Positions 8,475 through 17,589 of a stretch of DNA of 64,000 bases are shown one piece after another. Made by a program: the position numbers and the translations under genes. Source of the stretch: Idiomarina seosinensis_A (GTDB lineage Bacteria; Pseudomonadota; Gammaproteobacteria; Enterobacterales; Alteromonadaceae); NCBI RefSeq assembly GCF_044797955.1, contig NZ_CP085211.1, positions 1,302,001 through 1,366,000 on the forward strand. Reading direction: 5' to 3'. Below the pieces are notes generated by a model. That model was not told where the DNA came from. It was given only the letters and a program-made list of their open reading frames with translations, and did no database searches. The stretch's first letter is position 1, and each line of letters opens with the position of its first letter.

Positions 8475-8801
8475 TTAATCTAAACTGATCAGTGGCTGGT
8501 TTTTTTCCAGTGTGCGTAAGCCAATACCTTTTACATCCAGCAATTGTTCCAGCTCGGTAAAACCACCCAATTGTTCACGTAACTGAATAATTTGCTCTGC
8601 TCTTTTAAGGCCAATACCAACCATTGCTGCGGCAAGCTCCTGCACCGAAGCGGTATTAATATTCAGCTTTTGTGACGCTTCCTGTGCGGCAGCTGCCTGT
8701 TGAGTCACGGGCGCGCTGACAAAACTAGCCATTACCGGCGCTGTAATAATACTACTCAGCACCAGGCTGGTTGCCAGCACCGTCATTGTTTTCCTTAACA
8801 T
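8475..8801 (-). CDS. ComEA-like helix-hairpin-helix protein, secreted
   Basis: The 108-residue product has a signal peptide (MLRKTMTVLATSLVLSSIIT, cleavage likely after PVMA near residue 25), a short Ala/Gln linker and a ComEA-type double helix-hairpin-helix domain from LNINTASVQELAAAMVGIGL to IGLRTLEKNQPLI. ComEA proteins bind DNA in the periplasm during natural transformation. Short ComEA-like proteins of this form are widespread in gammaproteobacteria, and many have no proven competence role. It faces rne and shares the rne terminator. The family call is solid; a role in DNA uptake is only an inference. Confidence 0.85.
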   Translation of the reverse strand: MLRKTMTVLATSLVLSSIITAPVMASFVSAPVTQQAAAAQEASQKLNINTASVQELAAAMVGIGLKRAEQIIQLREQLGGFTELEQLLDVKGIGLRTLEKNQPLISLD

Positions 8802-8915
8802 AGAAAGTTTTCCTTATCAGTCGCTGCCAGATGCAGCAATCAGACTATAGATAAAAGCTCCTGAGTTGCCACTGATAGCCCAGACAATGCGAAATAGCGG
8901 ATAAAAATTTACGTA

Positions 8916-9614
8916 TTATGCAGGATTGATTTCATTAATAACGTCCAGCACTGCCTGATGAGGATTATCGGCCTGAGTTATCGGTCTCCCAATAACCATA
9001 AAGTCGACTCCACAAGCTACCGCCTCCGCCGGTGTTAACGTCCTTTTTTGATCGTCTTTGTCTGCACTGGCCGGTCGAATTCCCGGTGTCATCAGTTTGA
9101 ACTCTGAACCTAATTGAGCGCGCAACAGTTGCGCTTCTTTTGCCGAGCAAACAACACCATCTAATCCGGCCTGTTGCGACAGCTTGGCCAACTTAACCAC
9201 TTGCTCGTTAACCGGGCGCCCAACACCCAGGCTGACCAAATCATCATCATCCATCGACGTCAGCACGGTCACCGCAATCAGTAAAGGCGGCTGTTCAAAT
9301 TCACTTAGCGCCTGCTTCGCAGCCTGCATCATTTTAACGCCGCCACTGGCATGGACATTGACAATATCAACGTGCAAACGCGCAGCGGCAGCTACCGCTT
9401 TCGCTACAGTATTAGGAATATCGTGGAACTTAAGATCGAGAAACACCGAAAAGCCTTTATCCACTTGTTCAGTCACCCAGTCCGGCCCCTCAGTGGTAAA
9501 CAGCTCTTTACCCACTTTTATTCCTACTTTTTGTGGGTCCAGTTGCGAAACCATGGCATCTGCCTGCACCCGATTATGGTAGTCAAGGGCGACATAAATT
9601 TTTGGTAAGTTCAT
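8916..9614 (-). CDS. pyrF: orotidine 5'-phosphate decarboxylase
   Basis: PyrF decarboxylates OMP to UMP, the last step of de novo pyrimidine synthesis. VALDYHNR near the N-terminus, the catalytic DLKFHDIPNTV block, VNVHASGG, AVTVLTSM and the phosphate-binding end TPGIRP...GVDFMVIGRPIT are all present. I choose the ATG at 9612-9614 (232 residues). A GTG at 9626 would add four residues and overlap lapB by 8 bp, and has an AGGA upstream, so it cannot be excluded. The gene follows lapB directly, as pyrF does in E. coli. Confidence 0.95.
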   Translation of the reverse strand: MNLPKIYVALDYHNRVQADAMVSQLDPQKVGIKVGKELFTTEGPDWVTEQVDKGFSVFLDLKFHDIPNTVAKAVAAAARLHVDIVNVHASGGVKMMQAAKQALSEFEQPPLLIAVTVLTSMDDDDLVSLGVGRPVNEQVVKLAKLSQQAGLDGVVCSAKEAQLLRAQLGSEFKLMTPGIRPASADKDDQKRTLTPAEAVACGVDFMVIGRPITQADNPHQAVLDVINEINPA

Positions 9615-9618
9615 AAGA

Positions 9619-10776
9619 TTATTCACCGTCTAGTCCTATAATTGGTTTTGTTGTGTTCCAGCTTTTACAGCTGGGGCACTGCCAGTACAATGTATGCCCT
9701 GCGAACCCACAATGGCGGCAGCAGTATTTCGGGCGCTGGCTGATATGCTCGGCAACCATACTCTGCAGAATTTTAAGGCTTTCGCGCGCATTACCGACGT
9801 CTGCAGCACGGATATGAAAATCCATAAGCTGGCGAAAGCCCCGCATGGTCGGATGATTTACCATGTTTTTTCGTAAAAAACGCTCAGCTGCCTGACCGCC
9901 CTGGGTCTGAAAGATATATTCAGAAAGCGTGATAACCGCGCTGGTTCCGGCATCTTCTGCCACACAGTCCTGTAAAAACTCCACATAAGGCAGAGTATCG
10001 CCCATGGCGCTGTAAACTTGCTCTAATGGCTCAAGTACTTCGCAGACAAGAACTTTGTCCTGCTGCAACACGCGTTGATAATTACTCACTGCCTGGGGGT
10101 AATTCATTTGGCGGGCATAAAGGTGACCGAGCGCAATACTTGCCCGTACACAACGGGTATCGTGCTTCAGAGCTTTCTTATAGTGCTTAATGGCAGCTTC
10201 AGCACCAACATCCAGCTCAGCGAGTTGACAATACAGTTGCGCGATAACGGGTTCGACGCCGGCCTGCTCTTTACTTAATCGCAAAGCAACTTTTATCGCT
10301 TTGTCCCACTCATGGGTCGCCTGAAACAGCTCTAATAAGTTTTTACGGCTACGGGCACGGAACGCTTTGTGTTGCTGCAGTCCGGAAAACATTTGTTCGG
10401 CGCGGTCATAAATGCCGGCAGCCAAATAGTCTTTACCTAACTCAAACATCGCCGTTAAGCGATCGTGTTCAGCTATATTGGGTCGCGAGGTTAAGTTCTG
10501 ATGAATTTTTATGGCGCGTTCAACTTCACCACGACGGCGAAATAGTTTGCCCAGCGTCCAGTGGGTTTCCAGGGTTTCACTATCGACGTCCAGTAACTCA
10601 ACAAAGAGATCAACGGCCTTGTCAGACTGATCCGACAGAAGCAAATTCAGCCCGGTGGCATATTGTTTCGAGAACCTTTGCTGTTCTTTGCGTTCTTCGC
10701 TGCGCACACTATTGCGTCCCATGAACCAGCCATAGGCGGCGGCAACAGGGAGCAATAAAAACAACAGCTCAAGCAT
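9619..10776 (-). CDS. lapB: lipopolysaccharide assembly protein LapB (YciM)
   Basis: LapB is an inner-membrane TPR protein that, with FtsH, sets LpxC turnover and so the rate of LPS synthesis. The 385-residue product begins with one membrane segment (MLELLFLLLPVAAAYGWFMG), followed by a long array of TPR helices (about residues 35-340). It ends in a rubredoxin-type metal site with two Cys pairs, CCRHCGFAG and WQCPSCKSW. Length and architecture match the E. coli protein (389 residues). It lies 5 bp after lapA and just before pyrF, the conserved order. Confidence 0.95.
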   Translation of the reverse strand: MLELLFLLLPVAAAYGWFMGRNSVRSEERKEQQRFSKQYATGLNLLLSDQSDKAVDLFVELLDVDSETLETHWTLGKLFRRRGEVERAIKIHQNLTSRPNIAEHDRLTAMFELGKDYLAAGIYDRAEQMFSGLQQHKAFRARSRKNLLELFQATHEWDKAIKVALRLSKEQAGVEPVIAQLYCQLAELDVGAEAAIKHYKKALKHDTRCVRASIALGHLYARQMNYPQAVSNYQRVLQQDKVLVCEVLEPLEQVYSAMGDTLPYVEFLQDCVAEDAGTSAVITLSEYIFQTQGGQAAERFLRKNMVNHPTMRGFRQLMDFHIRAADVGNARESLKILQSMVAEHISQRPKYCCRHCGFAGHTLYWQCPSCKSWNTTKPIIGLDGE

Positions 10777-10781
10777 CGCAA

Positions 10782-11066
10782 TTAATCCTGTGACTCATCC
10801 GCGCTATCGTGTTTGCGTTTTAATGCCACATACTTTTTTAACAGACGGTTATAGCCAAATTTCCATTTTAATAAAGCAAAAAGGTAAAATGCGACAGCGA
10901 TGATAAAGCCGAGACCCAGAAATATCCCGGCGACGGCCGCAACGGAAAGTTGACTCTCAAAAATCAAAAAGTTGACCGTCACCTGGCTCGCGTTTTGTGC
11001 GCCAAAACCCAGTGCGATAAAAAAAATGATCAGAATGGGTATAATGAACAATAATTTTTTTAACAT
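10782..11066 (-). CDS. lapA: lipopolysaccharide assembly protein LapA (DUF1049)
   Basis: LapA is a small inner-membrane partner of LapB. The 94-residue product has two hydrophobic segments, about 4-22 (LLFIIPILIIFFIALGFGA) and 41-67 (SVAAVAGIFLGLGFIIAVAFYLF), separated by NASQVTVNFLIFESQ, which is typical of DUF1049. The tail is basic then acidic and probably cytoplasmic. It lies downstream of ihfB across a strong terminator-like hairpin, and 5 bp before lapB. Confidence 0.9.
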   Translation of the reverse strand: MLKKLLFIIPILIIFFIALGFGAQNASQVTVNFLIFESQLSVAAVAGIFLGLGFIIAVAFYLFALLKWKFGYNRLLKKYVALKRKHDSADESQD

Positions 11067-11110
11067 TTGTGTCCCTACTCGTCCTGTTAAGAATTTTCAT
11101 ACGCCCATAA

Positions 11111-11143
11111 AAAAACGGCATGCCAGTATAGCATGCCGTTTTT
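11111..11143 (-). terminator. terminator-like hairpin after ihfB
   Basis: A perfect 13-bp stem (11111-11123 with 11131-11143, core ACGGCATGC) and a seven-base loop lie 18 bp past the ihfB stop. On the minus strand the stem runs into a T-rich stretch, so it should end most ihfB transcripts. lapA-lapB must then depend on readthrough or their own promoter in the 45 bp that remain. Confidence 0.75.
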
Positions 11144-11161
11144 ATCATTCGAGCGCAAAGC

Positions 11162-11446
11162 TTAAGTTAAATTGTCGACTCGTTCGCGGAGTTCTTTCCC
11201 CGCTTTAAAGTGCGGAACATATTTACCTTTTAACTCAACTCGTTCGCCCGTTTTAGGATTACGCCCAATGCGGGGCGAACGATAATGCAATGAAAAGCTA
11301 CCAAATCCGCGAATTTCGATACGCTGACCATGAGCCAGGCTTTGTACCATCTGTTCAAGGACCTCTTTGACTGCAGACTCAACCGTTGCAGGGGGAAGAT
11401 CCTGATACTTCAGTGCTAACCGTTCAATCAACTCTGATTTTGTCAT
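11162..11446 (-). CDS. ihfB: integration host factor subunit beta
   Basis: IHF is the alpha/beta heterodimer that bends DNA by about 160 degrees in recombination, replication and promoter control. The 94-residue product has the DNABII fold with GFGSFSLHYRSPRIGRNPKTG, the arm that inserts at the DNA minor groove. I start at the ATG at 11444-11446 (MTKSELIERLA), which has AGGAGGT eight bases upstream; the six-residue longer version is unlikely. It follows rpsA by 56 bp, as in E. coli. The partner ihfA lies at 52747. Confidence 0.96.
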   Translation of the reverse strand: MTKSELIERLALKYQDLPPATVESAVKEVLEQMVQSLAHGQRIEIRGFGSFSLHYRSPRIGRNPKTGERVELKGKYVPHFKAGKELRERVDNLT

Positions 11447-11472
11447 TACCTTACCTCCTGCCAAACGTTTAA

Positions 11473-11492
11473 ACGGCTGTGTTAACAGCCGT
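11473..11492 (-). other. hairpin between rpsA and ihfB
   Basis: ACGGCTGT (11473-11480) and ACAGCCGT (11485-11492) form an eight-bp stem with a four-base loop just after the rpsA stop. The following minus-strand bases are only weakly T-rich, so it is more likely an attenuating or 3'-protecting structure than a full terminator. Confidence 0.5.
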
Positions 11493-11502
11493 CTTATAGG
11501 TT

Positions 11503-13179
11503 TTAGTCGTCAGTTTTAGCGGCTTTAAATGCTTCAGCCATTGCGCTGTTCAGGCCTGAGCTGTCTTGTTGCTTGTTGACTTGCTCAACCGCTTCTTTTT
11601 CTTCAACTTCATCTTTCGCACGGATAGATAAGCTGATAACACGGTTTTTACGATCAACACCCATGAAGCGTGCTTCAACGGAATCGCCAACGCTCAGTTC
11701 AGTTGATGCGTCTTCGACACGGTCGCGTGAAATATCTGCGGCGCGAACGTAGCCTTCAACGCTGTCTGCCAATTCAACTTTAGCGCCTTTAGCATCGACT
11801 TCAGAAACGGTACCTGTAACAACAGTTCCTTTCTTATTAGCTGCTAAATAGTTGTTGAACGGGTCTTCTTCAAGCTGTTTGATGCCCAAAGAAATACGCT
11901 CACGCTCGGCGTCAACTTGCATTACAACGGCAGTAACTTCTTCGCCTTTTTTGTAATCGCGAACCGCTTCTTCACCGGTTGCGTTCCAGCTGATGTCAGA
12001 TAAGTGAACCAGACCATCAATACCGCCGTCAAGACCAATAAAGATACCAAAGTCAGTGATTGACTTGATCTTACCGGTAACTTGCTCGCCTTTATTGTGG
12101 TTTTTAGCAAACTCTTCCCATGGGTTTGGCTTACACTGCTTAAGGCCAAGAGAAATACGACGACGTTCTTCGTCGATTTCCAGAACCATAACTTCAACAG
12201 TATCATCCAGGTTAACAACCTTAGAAGGGTGTACATTTTTGTTTGTCCAGTCCATTTCGGAAACGTGTACCAGACCTTCCACACCTTCTTCGATTTCTAC
12301 AAAGCAACCGTAATCAGTCAGATTCGTAACACGACCGGTTAAACGGGTACCTTCTGGATAACGATTAGCGATATCTGCCCAAGGATCTTCGCCTAACTGT
12401 TTCAGACCCAGTGAAACGCGCGTACGTTCGCGGTCAAACTTAAGTACTTTAACAGTGATTTCATCACCAACATTGACAATTTCGCTGGGGTGCTTAACAC
12501 GCTTCCAGGCCATATCAGTGATGTGTAACAGACCGTCTACGCCACCTAAATCAACAAATGCGCCGTAGTCAGTAAGGTTTTTGACGATACCTTTAACTTC
12601 TTGACCTTCCTGCAAGTTTTCAAGCAGCTCTTCGCGCTCTGCACTGTTTTCTTTTTCAATAACAGCACGGCGTGAAACGACAACGTTGTTGCGCTTCTGA
12701 TCCAGCTTAATAACTTTGAATTCCAGGTCTTTGTTTTCCAGGTGAGTTGTTTCACGTACTGGACGAACATCAACCAGAGAACCTGGTAAGAAGGCACGAA
12801 CGCCACCAAGGTCGACAGTAAAGCCACCTTTAACTTTACCAGAAATAATACCGGTAACAGTTGCGTTATCTTCGTATGCTTTTTCCAGCTGCAGCCAGGC
12901 TTCGTAGCGCTTAGCTTTTTCGCGTGAAAGAATAGTTTCACCAAAACCGTCTTCAACTGCATCCAGAGCAACATCGACTTCATCACCGATTGCTACTTCA
13001 AGTTCGCCTTCAGCATTGCGGAATTGTTCGGCTGGGATAGCACTTTCAGATTTAAGGCCTGCGTCGACTAGAATAAGATCTTTTTCAATACCGACGATGG
13101 TACCTTTAACGATGGAGCCCGGGCGAGTTTCGACTTCTTTTAGGCTTTCTTCAAACAGCTGTGCAAAATTTTCTGACAT
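11503..13179 (-). CDS. rpsA: 30S ribosomal protein S1
   Basis: S1 binds mRNA leaders and brings them to the 30S subunit. The 558-residue product has six S1 repeats; clear repeat cores are GIVKNLTDYGAFVDLGGVDG, GRVTNLTDYGCFVEIEEGVE and GKIKSITDFGIFIGLDGG. The first two, less typical repeats (PGSIVKGTIVGIEKDLILVD and VTGIISGKVKGGFTVDLGGV) bind the ribosome. Length matches E. coli (557). The start MSENFAQLFEESLKEVETRPG is conserved. It lies between cmk and ihfB as in E. coli. The 127-bp gap before it may hold its own promoter and the S1 autoregulation site. Confidence 0.97.
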   Translation of the reverse strand: MSENFAQLFEESLKEVETRPGSIVKGTIVGIEKDLILVDAGLKSESAIPAEQFRNAEGELEVAIGDEVDVALDAVEDGFGETILSREKAKRYEAWLQLEKAYEDNATVTGIISGKVKGGFTVDLGGVRAFLPGSLVDVRPVRETTHLENKDLEFKVIKLDQKRNNVVVSRRAVIEKENSAEREELLENLQEGQEVKGIVKNLTDYGAFVDLGGVDGLLHITDMAWKRVKHPSEIVNVGDEITVKVLKFDRERTRVSLGLKQLGEDPWADIANRYPEGTRLTGRVTNLTDYGCFVEIEEGVEGLVHVSEMDWTNKNVHPSKVVNLDDTVEVMVLEIDEERRRISLGLKQCKPNPWEEFAKNHNKGEQVTGKIKSITDFGIFIGLDGGIDGLVHLSDISWNATGEEAVRDYKKGEEVTAVVMQVDAERERISLGIKQLEEDPFNNYLAANKKGTVVTGTVSEVDAKGAKVELADSVEGYVRAADISRDRVEDASTELSVGDSVEARFMGVDRKNRVISLSIRAKDEVEEKEAVEQVNKQQDSSGLNSAMAEAFKAAKTDD

Positions 13180-13276
13180 ATTAAATAACTTCGCTTTTTA
13201 ATGACGGCCACTGAACATCCTGTACAGCGGGGTTATGAATAAAGTCTGCGGGTATCCTTACAGCAGACACCTAAAT

Positions 13277-13304
13277 AATCAGGCAATGACAACATTGCCT
13301 GATT
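13277..13304 (-). terminator. weak terminator-like hairpin after cmk
   Basis: AATCAGGCAATG (13277-13288) pairs perfectly with CATTGCCTGATT (13293-13304) around a four-base loop, two to thirty bases past the cmk stop. The minus-strand sequence beyond the stem is ATTATTT, a poor T tract, so termination is probably partial and separates cmk from the highly expressed rpsA. Confidence 0.5.
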
Positions 13305-13306
13305 AG

Positions 13307-13996
13307 CTAGTCCTGTGGCAATTTGCTACGCACAAATGCCAAAATTTGTTCCATTACCTGCTCCACGCTCAATTCTGTCGAATCAATATATAGCGCATCT
13401 TCAGCTGGTAATAATGGCGCGACACTGCGTTCGGTATCACGTTTATCGCGCTCTTCGATTTCGCCTATTAATTGTTCAATATTAGCATCAAAGCCTTTTT
13501 CTCGCAATTGCTTATAGCGCCGGTCGGCTCTTTCCTGTGCGGAAGCGGTTAAAAATACCTTAGCATCGGCGTCGTTAAATACTACCGTGCCCATATCGCG
13601 GCCATCTGCAACCAGACCCGGATTTTCTTTGAATGCTCTTTGGCGTCGCAACAAGGCTTCCCGGACCCGCGGTAAGGCAGCAATCTTTGAGGCCATATTG
13701 CCGACTTTCTCGGTGCGGATGGTTAAAGTCACGTCCTCACCTTCAAGAATGATGTGAGTTAAACCATCATCCTCTTGCGCTTCAAATTTAACGTCGAGAT
13801 CCACGGCCAGGGCGGCCAGACTTTCTTCATTGCTTTCGGAAAAATCATGATGCAGTGCGGCCAGCGCCAACACCCGGTATATGGCCCCGCTATCCAACAG
13901 GTGCCAGCCTAATTTTTCCGCTAATAAACGACTTACGGTGCCTTTGCCCGAGCCACTTGGTCCATCAATTGTTATAACTGGCGTATGCGCTGTCAT
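13307..13996 (-). CDS. cmk: cytidylate kinase
   Basis: Cmk phosphorylates CMP and dCMP to the diphosphates. The 229-residue product has the P-loop GPSGSGKGT at residues 12-20, LLDSGAIYR for monophosphate binding, and VADGRDMGTVVF followed by the lid segment QERADRRYKQL. Length fits the family (E. coli 227). It lies between aroA and rpsA, as cmk does in E. coli and Pseudomonas. Confidence 0.96.
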   Translation of the reverse strand: MTAHTPVITIDGPSGSGKGTVSRLLAEKLGWHLLDSGAIYRVLALAALHHDFSESNEESLAALAVDLDVKFEAQEDDGLTHIILEGEDVTLTIRTEKVGNMASKIAALPRVREALLRRQRAFKENPGLVADGRDMGTVVFNDADAKVFLTASAQERADRRYKQLREKGFDANIEQLIGEIEERDKRDTERSVAPLLPAEDALYIDSTELSVEQVMEQILAFVRSKLPQD

Positions 13997-14068
13997 AGAA
14001 TCCTCTGTTACGCTCCCTATCGCAATGATTAGCGGCGCAATTATACGCGCTCGTTAAATTTTTGCACC

Positions 14069-15370
14069 CTAAGTTAGATGACAAAGCCGTGAAAATTCGC
14101 TAAAAAACTGTGGGTAGGTTTTTGCGCAACAGGCCGGATCATTAATGCTGACACCTGCCGGCGAAAAAGAAGCCAGGGCAAAACACATTGCCATACGGTG
14201 GTCATCGTAAGTGTCGACCGTTGCATGCTGCCAGCGTTCGGGGGGAGTTATCAGCAAGTAGTCAGACCCCTCTTCTACCGTAGCTCCGGTTTTTCGCAAC
14301 TCTGTAGCCATAGCCGCTAATCGGTCGGTTTCTTTCACTCGCCAGTTAGCCACATTTCGTATTGCCGTTGTACCCTTTGCAAATAACGCAAGAGGCGCTA
14401 AAGTCATACTGGCGTCGGGTATGGCATTGCCATCAAAATCAATAGCCTGCAAGGGCTGCCCTCCGGTAACCCGGATAGCGTTTGCAAAAAATTCGACATC
14501 AGCACCCATGCGGCTGACGACTTCAGTAAAGTCGACATCCCCCTGAATAGAGTCTTTTCCCACCCCTTTAATGGTCAGGCTTCCACCACTAATAGCGGCT
14601 GCCGCCATCCAGTAACTGGCACCACTGGCATCGCCCTCGACAAAGTAATCACCCGGCGAGCGCAATGACTGTTTACCGGGAATAAAAAACTCCTGCTCAG
14701 AAACCGTGTCAATACGCACACCAAAATCGTCCAGCATGGCCAGAGTTAAATCAATGTAGGGCCGCGAAACAATATTTCCGGTCAAGGTTAAACTGGAGTC
14801 TCCCGCTAACAGCGGTAAAGCAATTAACAAGGCACTGATGAACTGGCTGGAGACACTGCCGTCAATGCTGAAGTGGCCGGCCTGAAGCCCTCCACACACT
14901 TCCACAGGCGGATAACCCTGCTGGCCCAGATAGCTGATGCCGGCCTGTTGTTGCGCCAGACTATCAACCAGATCTTTGACGGGCCGCTCGCGCATGCGTG
15001 GGTCACCGTCCAGGCGCAGTTGTTGATCGTCGTTTAAAGTTGCTGCTAACACCGCCAGTAACGGCCGCATTGCTGTACCGGCGTTACCCAGCTGCAAAAC
15101 TTGCTGCTGTGGCTTCCAGCGACCGCCGCAACCGGCCACCGTCACCTGAGTATGATTGTCCACTGTCAGGCCGACACCCAAAGCATTTAGAGCGTCCATC
15201 ATGCGGGCGGTATCGTCACTGCGCAACATGTTGTGCAATACCACAGGCTGCCGGCACAGCGCTGCTAACAGTAAGGCCCGATTAGCAATACTCTTTGAAC
15301 CGGGTAAAGTAACTTCGCCGCTGCAAGGTACCACTGACTGCAGCCTGAGTGTATCCGGTAACTTCGACAT
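14069..15370 (-). CDS. aroA: 3-phosphoshikimate 1-carboxyvinyltransferase (EPSP synthase)
   Basis: AroA joins PEP to shikimate-3-phosphate, step six of the shikimate pathway. The 433-residue product has PGSKSIANRALLLAALC near residue 23, LQLGNAGTAMRPL and RVKETDRLAAMATELRK, the class I (glyphosate-sensitive type) signatures. The NAGTAMRPL block is the usual form, with no resistance-type change in it. The gene begins 2 bp after the hisC stop, so the two are probably translationally coupled. It is part of the gyrA-serC-hisC-aroA-cmk series. Confidence 0.96.
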   Translation of the reverse strand: MSKLPDTLRLQSVVPCSGEVTLPGSKSIANRALLLAALCRQPVVLHNMLRSDDTARMMDALNALGVGLTVDNHTQVTVAGCGGRWKPQQQVLQLGNAGTAMRPLLAVLAATLNDDQQLRLDGDPRMRERPVKDLVDSLAQQQAGISYLGQQGYPPVEVCGGLQAGHFSIDGSVSSQFISALLIALPLLAGDSSLTLTGNIVSRPYIDLTLAMLDDFGVRIDTVSEQEFFIPGKQSLRSPGDYFVEGDASGASYWMAAAAISGGSLTIKGVGKDSIQGDVDFTEVVSRMGADVEFFANAIRVTGGQPLQAIDFDGNAIPDASMTLAPLALFAKGTTAIRNVANWRVKETDRLAAMATELRKTGATVEEGSDYLLITPPERWQHATVDTYDDHRMAMCFALASFSPAGVSINDPACCAKTYPQFFSEFSRLCHLT

Positions 15371-15372
15371 GA

Positions 15373-16485
15373 TTAATTCTTGGCTGAAGCGATGCGATTC
15401 ATGGCATCAATAAAGGCCTGATTCTCTTCCGGCAAGCCAATACTAACCCGCAGGTGATTAGGCAGACCATAGCCACCCACCGGCCGGACGATAACACCCT
15501 GGTGCAATAATTTTTGGTAGATTTCGCCGGCATCAGGCCCCACTTCGATAGTCAGAAAGTTACCGTAGGAAGGGATATAATTATAGCCATTTTGCTGGCA
15601 AAACTCAGTTAACTGCTGCATCCCCTGCTGGTTTACCCGGACCGCTTTTTGCAAATACTCATGGTCGTCCAGTATCACTTCTGCGGCTTTTAATGACAGC
15701 GAATTTACATTAAATGGCTGTCGGATGCGGTTCATCAAATCAGCGATTTCCACGCTGCTGACCGCATAGCCTGCTCGTAATCCGGCTAACCCGTAAGCCT
15801 TGGAAAAGGTCCGTGATACCACTAAATTGGGATAGTCATGCAACCATGCAACGGATGGGGCTCGTTCATTCTCAGGCACGTATTCTGAATAGGCTTCGTC
15901 CAGCACCACCAACACCCTTGACGGGACCTTATCTAAAAAGCTCTGTAAAGCTTCAGTGGTTAGAAAGGTGCCGGTTGGATTATTTGGGTTAGCAACAAAA
16001 ATCATCTTGGTTTTTTCGCTAACAGCCGCTGCCATTGCATCCAGGTCATGGCCATAATTACGGGCCGCGACAGACACCCCCTTAGCGCCGATAGCCTGAG
16101 TAACCAGTGGGTAAACAACAAATGCATGTTGCGAATAAATCACTTCGTCTGCAGCACTTACAAAGGTACGGGCTAATATTTCCAATACATCGTTAGAGCC
16201 ATTGCCAAGAGTAATTTGTTGCGGCTGTACTTGATGTAACGCGGCCAATTTACTTTTTAAATAAAAGCCATTAGCGTCCGGGTAACGAATTAACTCCTCG
16301 ACTTCGGCCTGCAACGCCGTGCGGACCTTTCCACTGAGTCCTAACGGATTCTCATTCGAAGCAAGCTTAATTACTTTTGCTAAACCCAGCTCGCGTTGTA
16401 ACTCGTCCATGGGTTTGCCTGCCTGATAAGGCTGTAATTGCCGTACGCCTGGGTTAGCGGCGGCTTTTGCATCAAATACTGACAT
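15373..16485 (-). CDS. hisC: histidinol-phosphate / aromatic aminotransferase (HisC2-type)
   Basis: A 370-residue PLP-dependent class II aminotransferase. The PLP Lys is about residue 229 in SRTFSKAYGLAGLRAGY; LASNENPLG, FVANPNNPTGT and VVLDEAYSEY are the other landmarks. HisC transaminates histidinol phosphate. However, this gene lies between serC and aroA, where Pseudomonas carries hisC2, an aromatic aminotransferase of the phenylalanine/tyrosine branch. The context therefore favours prephenate or aromatic amino acid transamination, possibly with dual activity. No other histidine gene is nearby. The family is certain; the substrate is inferred. Confidence 0.88.
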   Translation of the reverse strand: MSVFDAKAAANPGVRQLQPYQAGKPMDELQRELGLAKVIKLASNENPLGLSGKVRTALQAEVEELIRYPDANGFYLKSKLAALHQVQPQQITLGNGSNDVLEILARTFVSAADEVIYSQHAFVVYPLVTQAIGAKGVSVAARNYGHDLDAMAAAVSEKTKMIFVANPNNPTGTFLTTEALQSFLDKVPSRVLVVLDEAYSEYVPENERAPSVAWLHDYPNLVVSRTFSKAYGLAGLRAGYAVSSVEIADLMNRIRQPFNVNSLSLKAAEVILDDHEYLQKAVRVNQQGMQQLTEFCQQNGYNYIPSYGNFLTIEVGPDAGEIYQKLLHQGVIVRPVGGYGLPNHLRVSIGLPEENQAFIDAMNRIASAKN

Positions 16486-16503
16486 AATAACGACCTATTG
16501 TTG

Positions 16504-17589
16504 TTATAGTTTGCGTTGAAATTCGTCCATAAACTGAATTAAAGCGTGTACCCCTTCCTCCGGCATGGCGTTATACAGGCTGGCTCTCATGCCACCGACA
16601 AAGCGGTGTCCTTTTAATCCTGACAGGCCCTGCGCCTGCGCTTGTTGCAAAAAGCGTAGCTCCTGCTTTTTGTCAGCCAGCTGAAAGGGAATATTCATGA
16701 TTGAACGGTATTCTGGCTGCACTTCATTACGATAAAATTCAGACTGATCCAGGTACTGATATAACAGTTCTGCTTTGCGATGATTCCGCCGTCCCATCTC
16801 CTGTAGTCCGCCAATTTCTTTAAGCCACTTAAAGACTAAACCGGACAGGTACCAGGCAAAGGTATTAGGGGTATTATACATTGAGCTACTCTTAGCCTGG
16901 ATTTGGTAGTCCATAATTGAGCTCAATTCAGTTTGCGGTGTCCCCAATAAGTCCCGTTTAACTAAAACCACGGCAAACCCTGAGGGTCCGATATTTTTTT
17001 GCGCACCGGCGTAAATTACTCCAAACCGGCTAACATCCAGGGGCTCTGATAACAGATTCGATGACATATCTGCCACCAACGGGGCGGCAATATCATCCGG
17101 AATTTGGTGCAGCGCGATACCATCAACGGTTTCATTGGGGCAATAGTGAAAGTAAGCGGCATCTTCAGACAACTTCCAGTCACTCCGTGGTGTCAGTGCT
17201 TTGCCATTAGCTTGCTGCTGCTGGCCACCTACCACATTAACCCGGTTAACAAACTTTTCCGCTTCGCGGATGGCATAACCGGACCATATGCCGCTATCAA
17301 GATAATCAACGGTCGCTGACTTACTGGCAATGTTTTGTGGTACGGCAGCAAATTGTCCGCGACCGCCCCCTTGCAAAAACAACACTTCGTAATCGTCCGG
17401 TACGGCTAACAAATCGCGCAGATCCTGTTCTGCCTGACGGGCCATTTTTACGTAGGCGGGGTCCCGGTGCGAAAGCTCCATCACCGAAACTCCCTGCCCT
17501 TGCCAGTTTAACAATTCCTGCTGCGCCTGCTGCATGACCTCTTTAGGTAACATCGCAGGGCCGGCAGAAAAGTTAAACAAATCAGTCAT
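16504..17589 (-). CDS. serC: phosphoserine aminotransferase
   Basis: SerC transaminates 3-phosphohydroxypyruvate to phosphoserine and also serves pyridoxal phosphate synthesis. The 361-residue product starts MTDLFNFSAGPAMLPKEV; the PLP Lys is residue 198 (GAQKNIGPSGF). FLQGGGRGQFAAVPQN and MYNTPNTFAWYLSG are family blocks. I use the ATG at 17587-17589; the frame stays open further upstream inside gyrA, but those residues are not SerC-like. It overlaps the gyrA stop by 8 bp, pointing to coupled translation. hisC follows 18 bp downstream. Confidence 0.96.
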   Translation of the reverse strand: MTDLFNFSAGPAMLPKEVMQQAQQELLNWQGQGVSVMELSHRDPAYVKMARQAEQDLRDLLAVPDDYEVLFLQGGGRGQFAAVPQNIASKSATVDYLDSGIWSGYAIREAEKFVNRVNVVGGQQQQANGKALTPRSDWKLSEDAAYFHYCPNETVDGIALHQIPDDIAAPLVADMSSNLLSEPLDVSRFGVIYAGAQKNIGPSGFAVVLVKRDLLGTPQTELSSIMDYQIQAKSSSMYNTPNTFAWYLSGLVFKWLKEIGGLQEMGRRNHRKAELLYQYLDQSEFYRNEVQPEYRSIMNIPFQLADKKQELRFLQQAQAQGLSGLKGHRFVGGMRASLYNAMPEEGVHALIQFMDEFQRKL

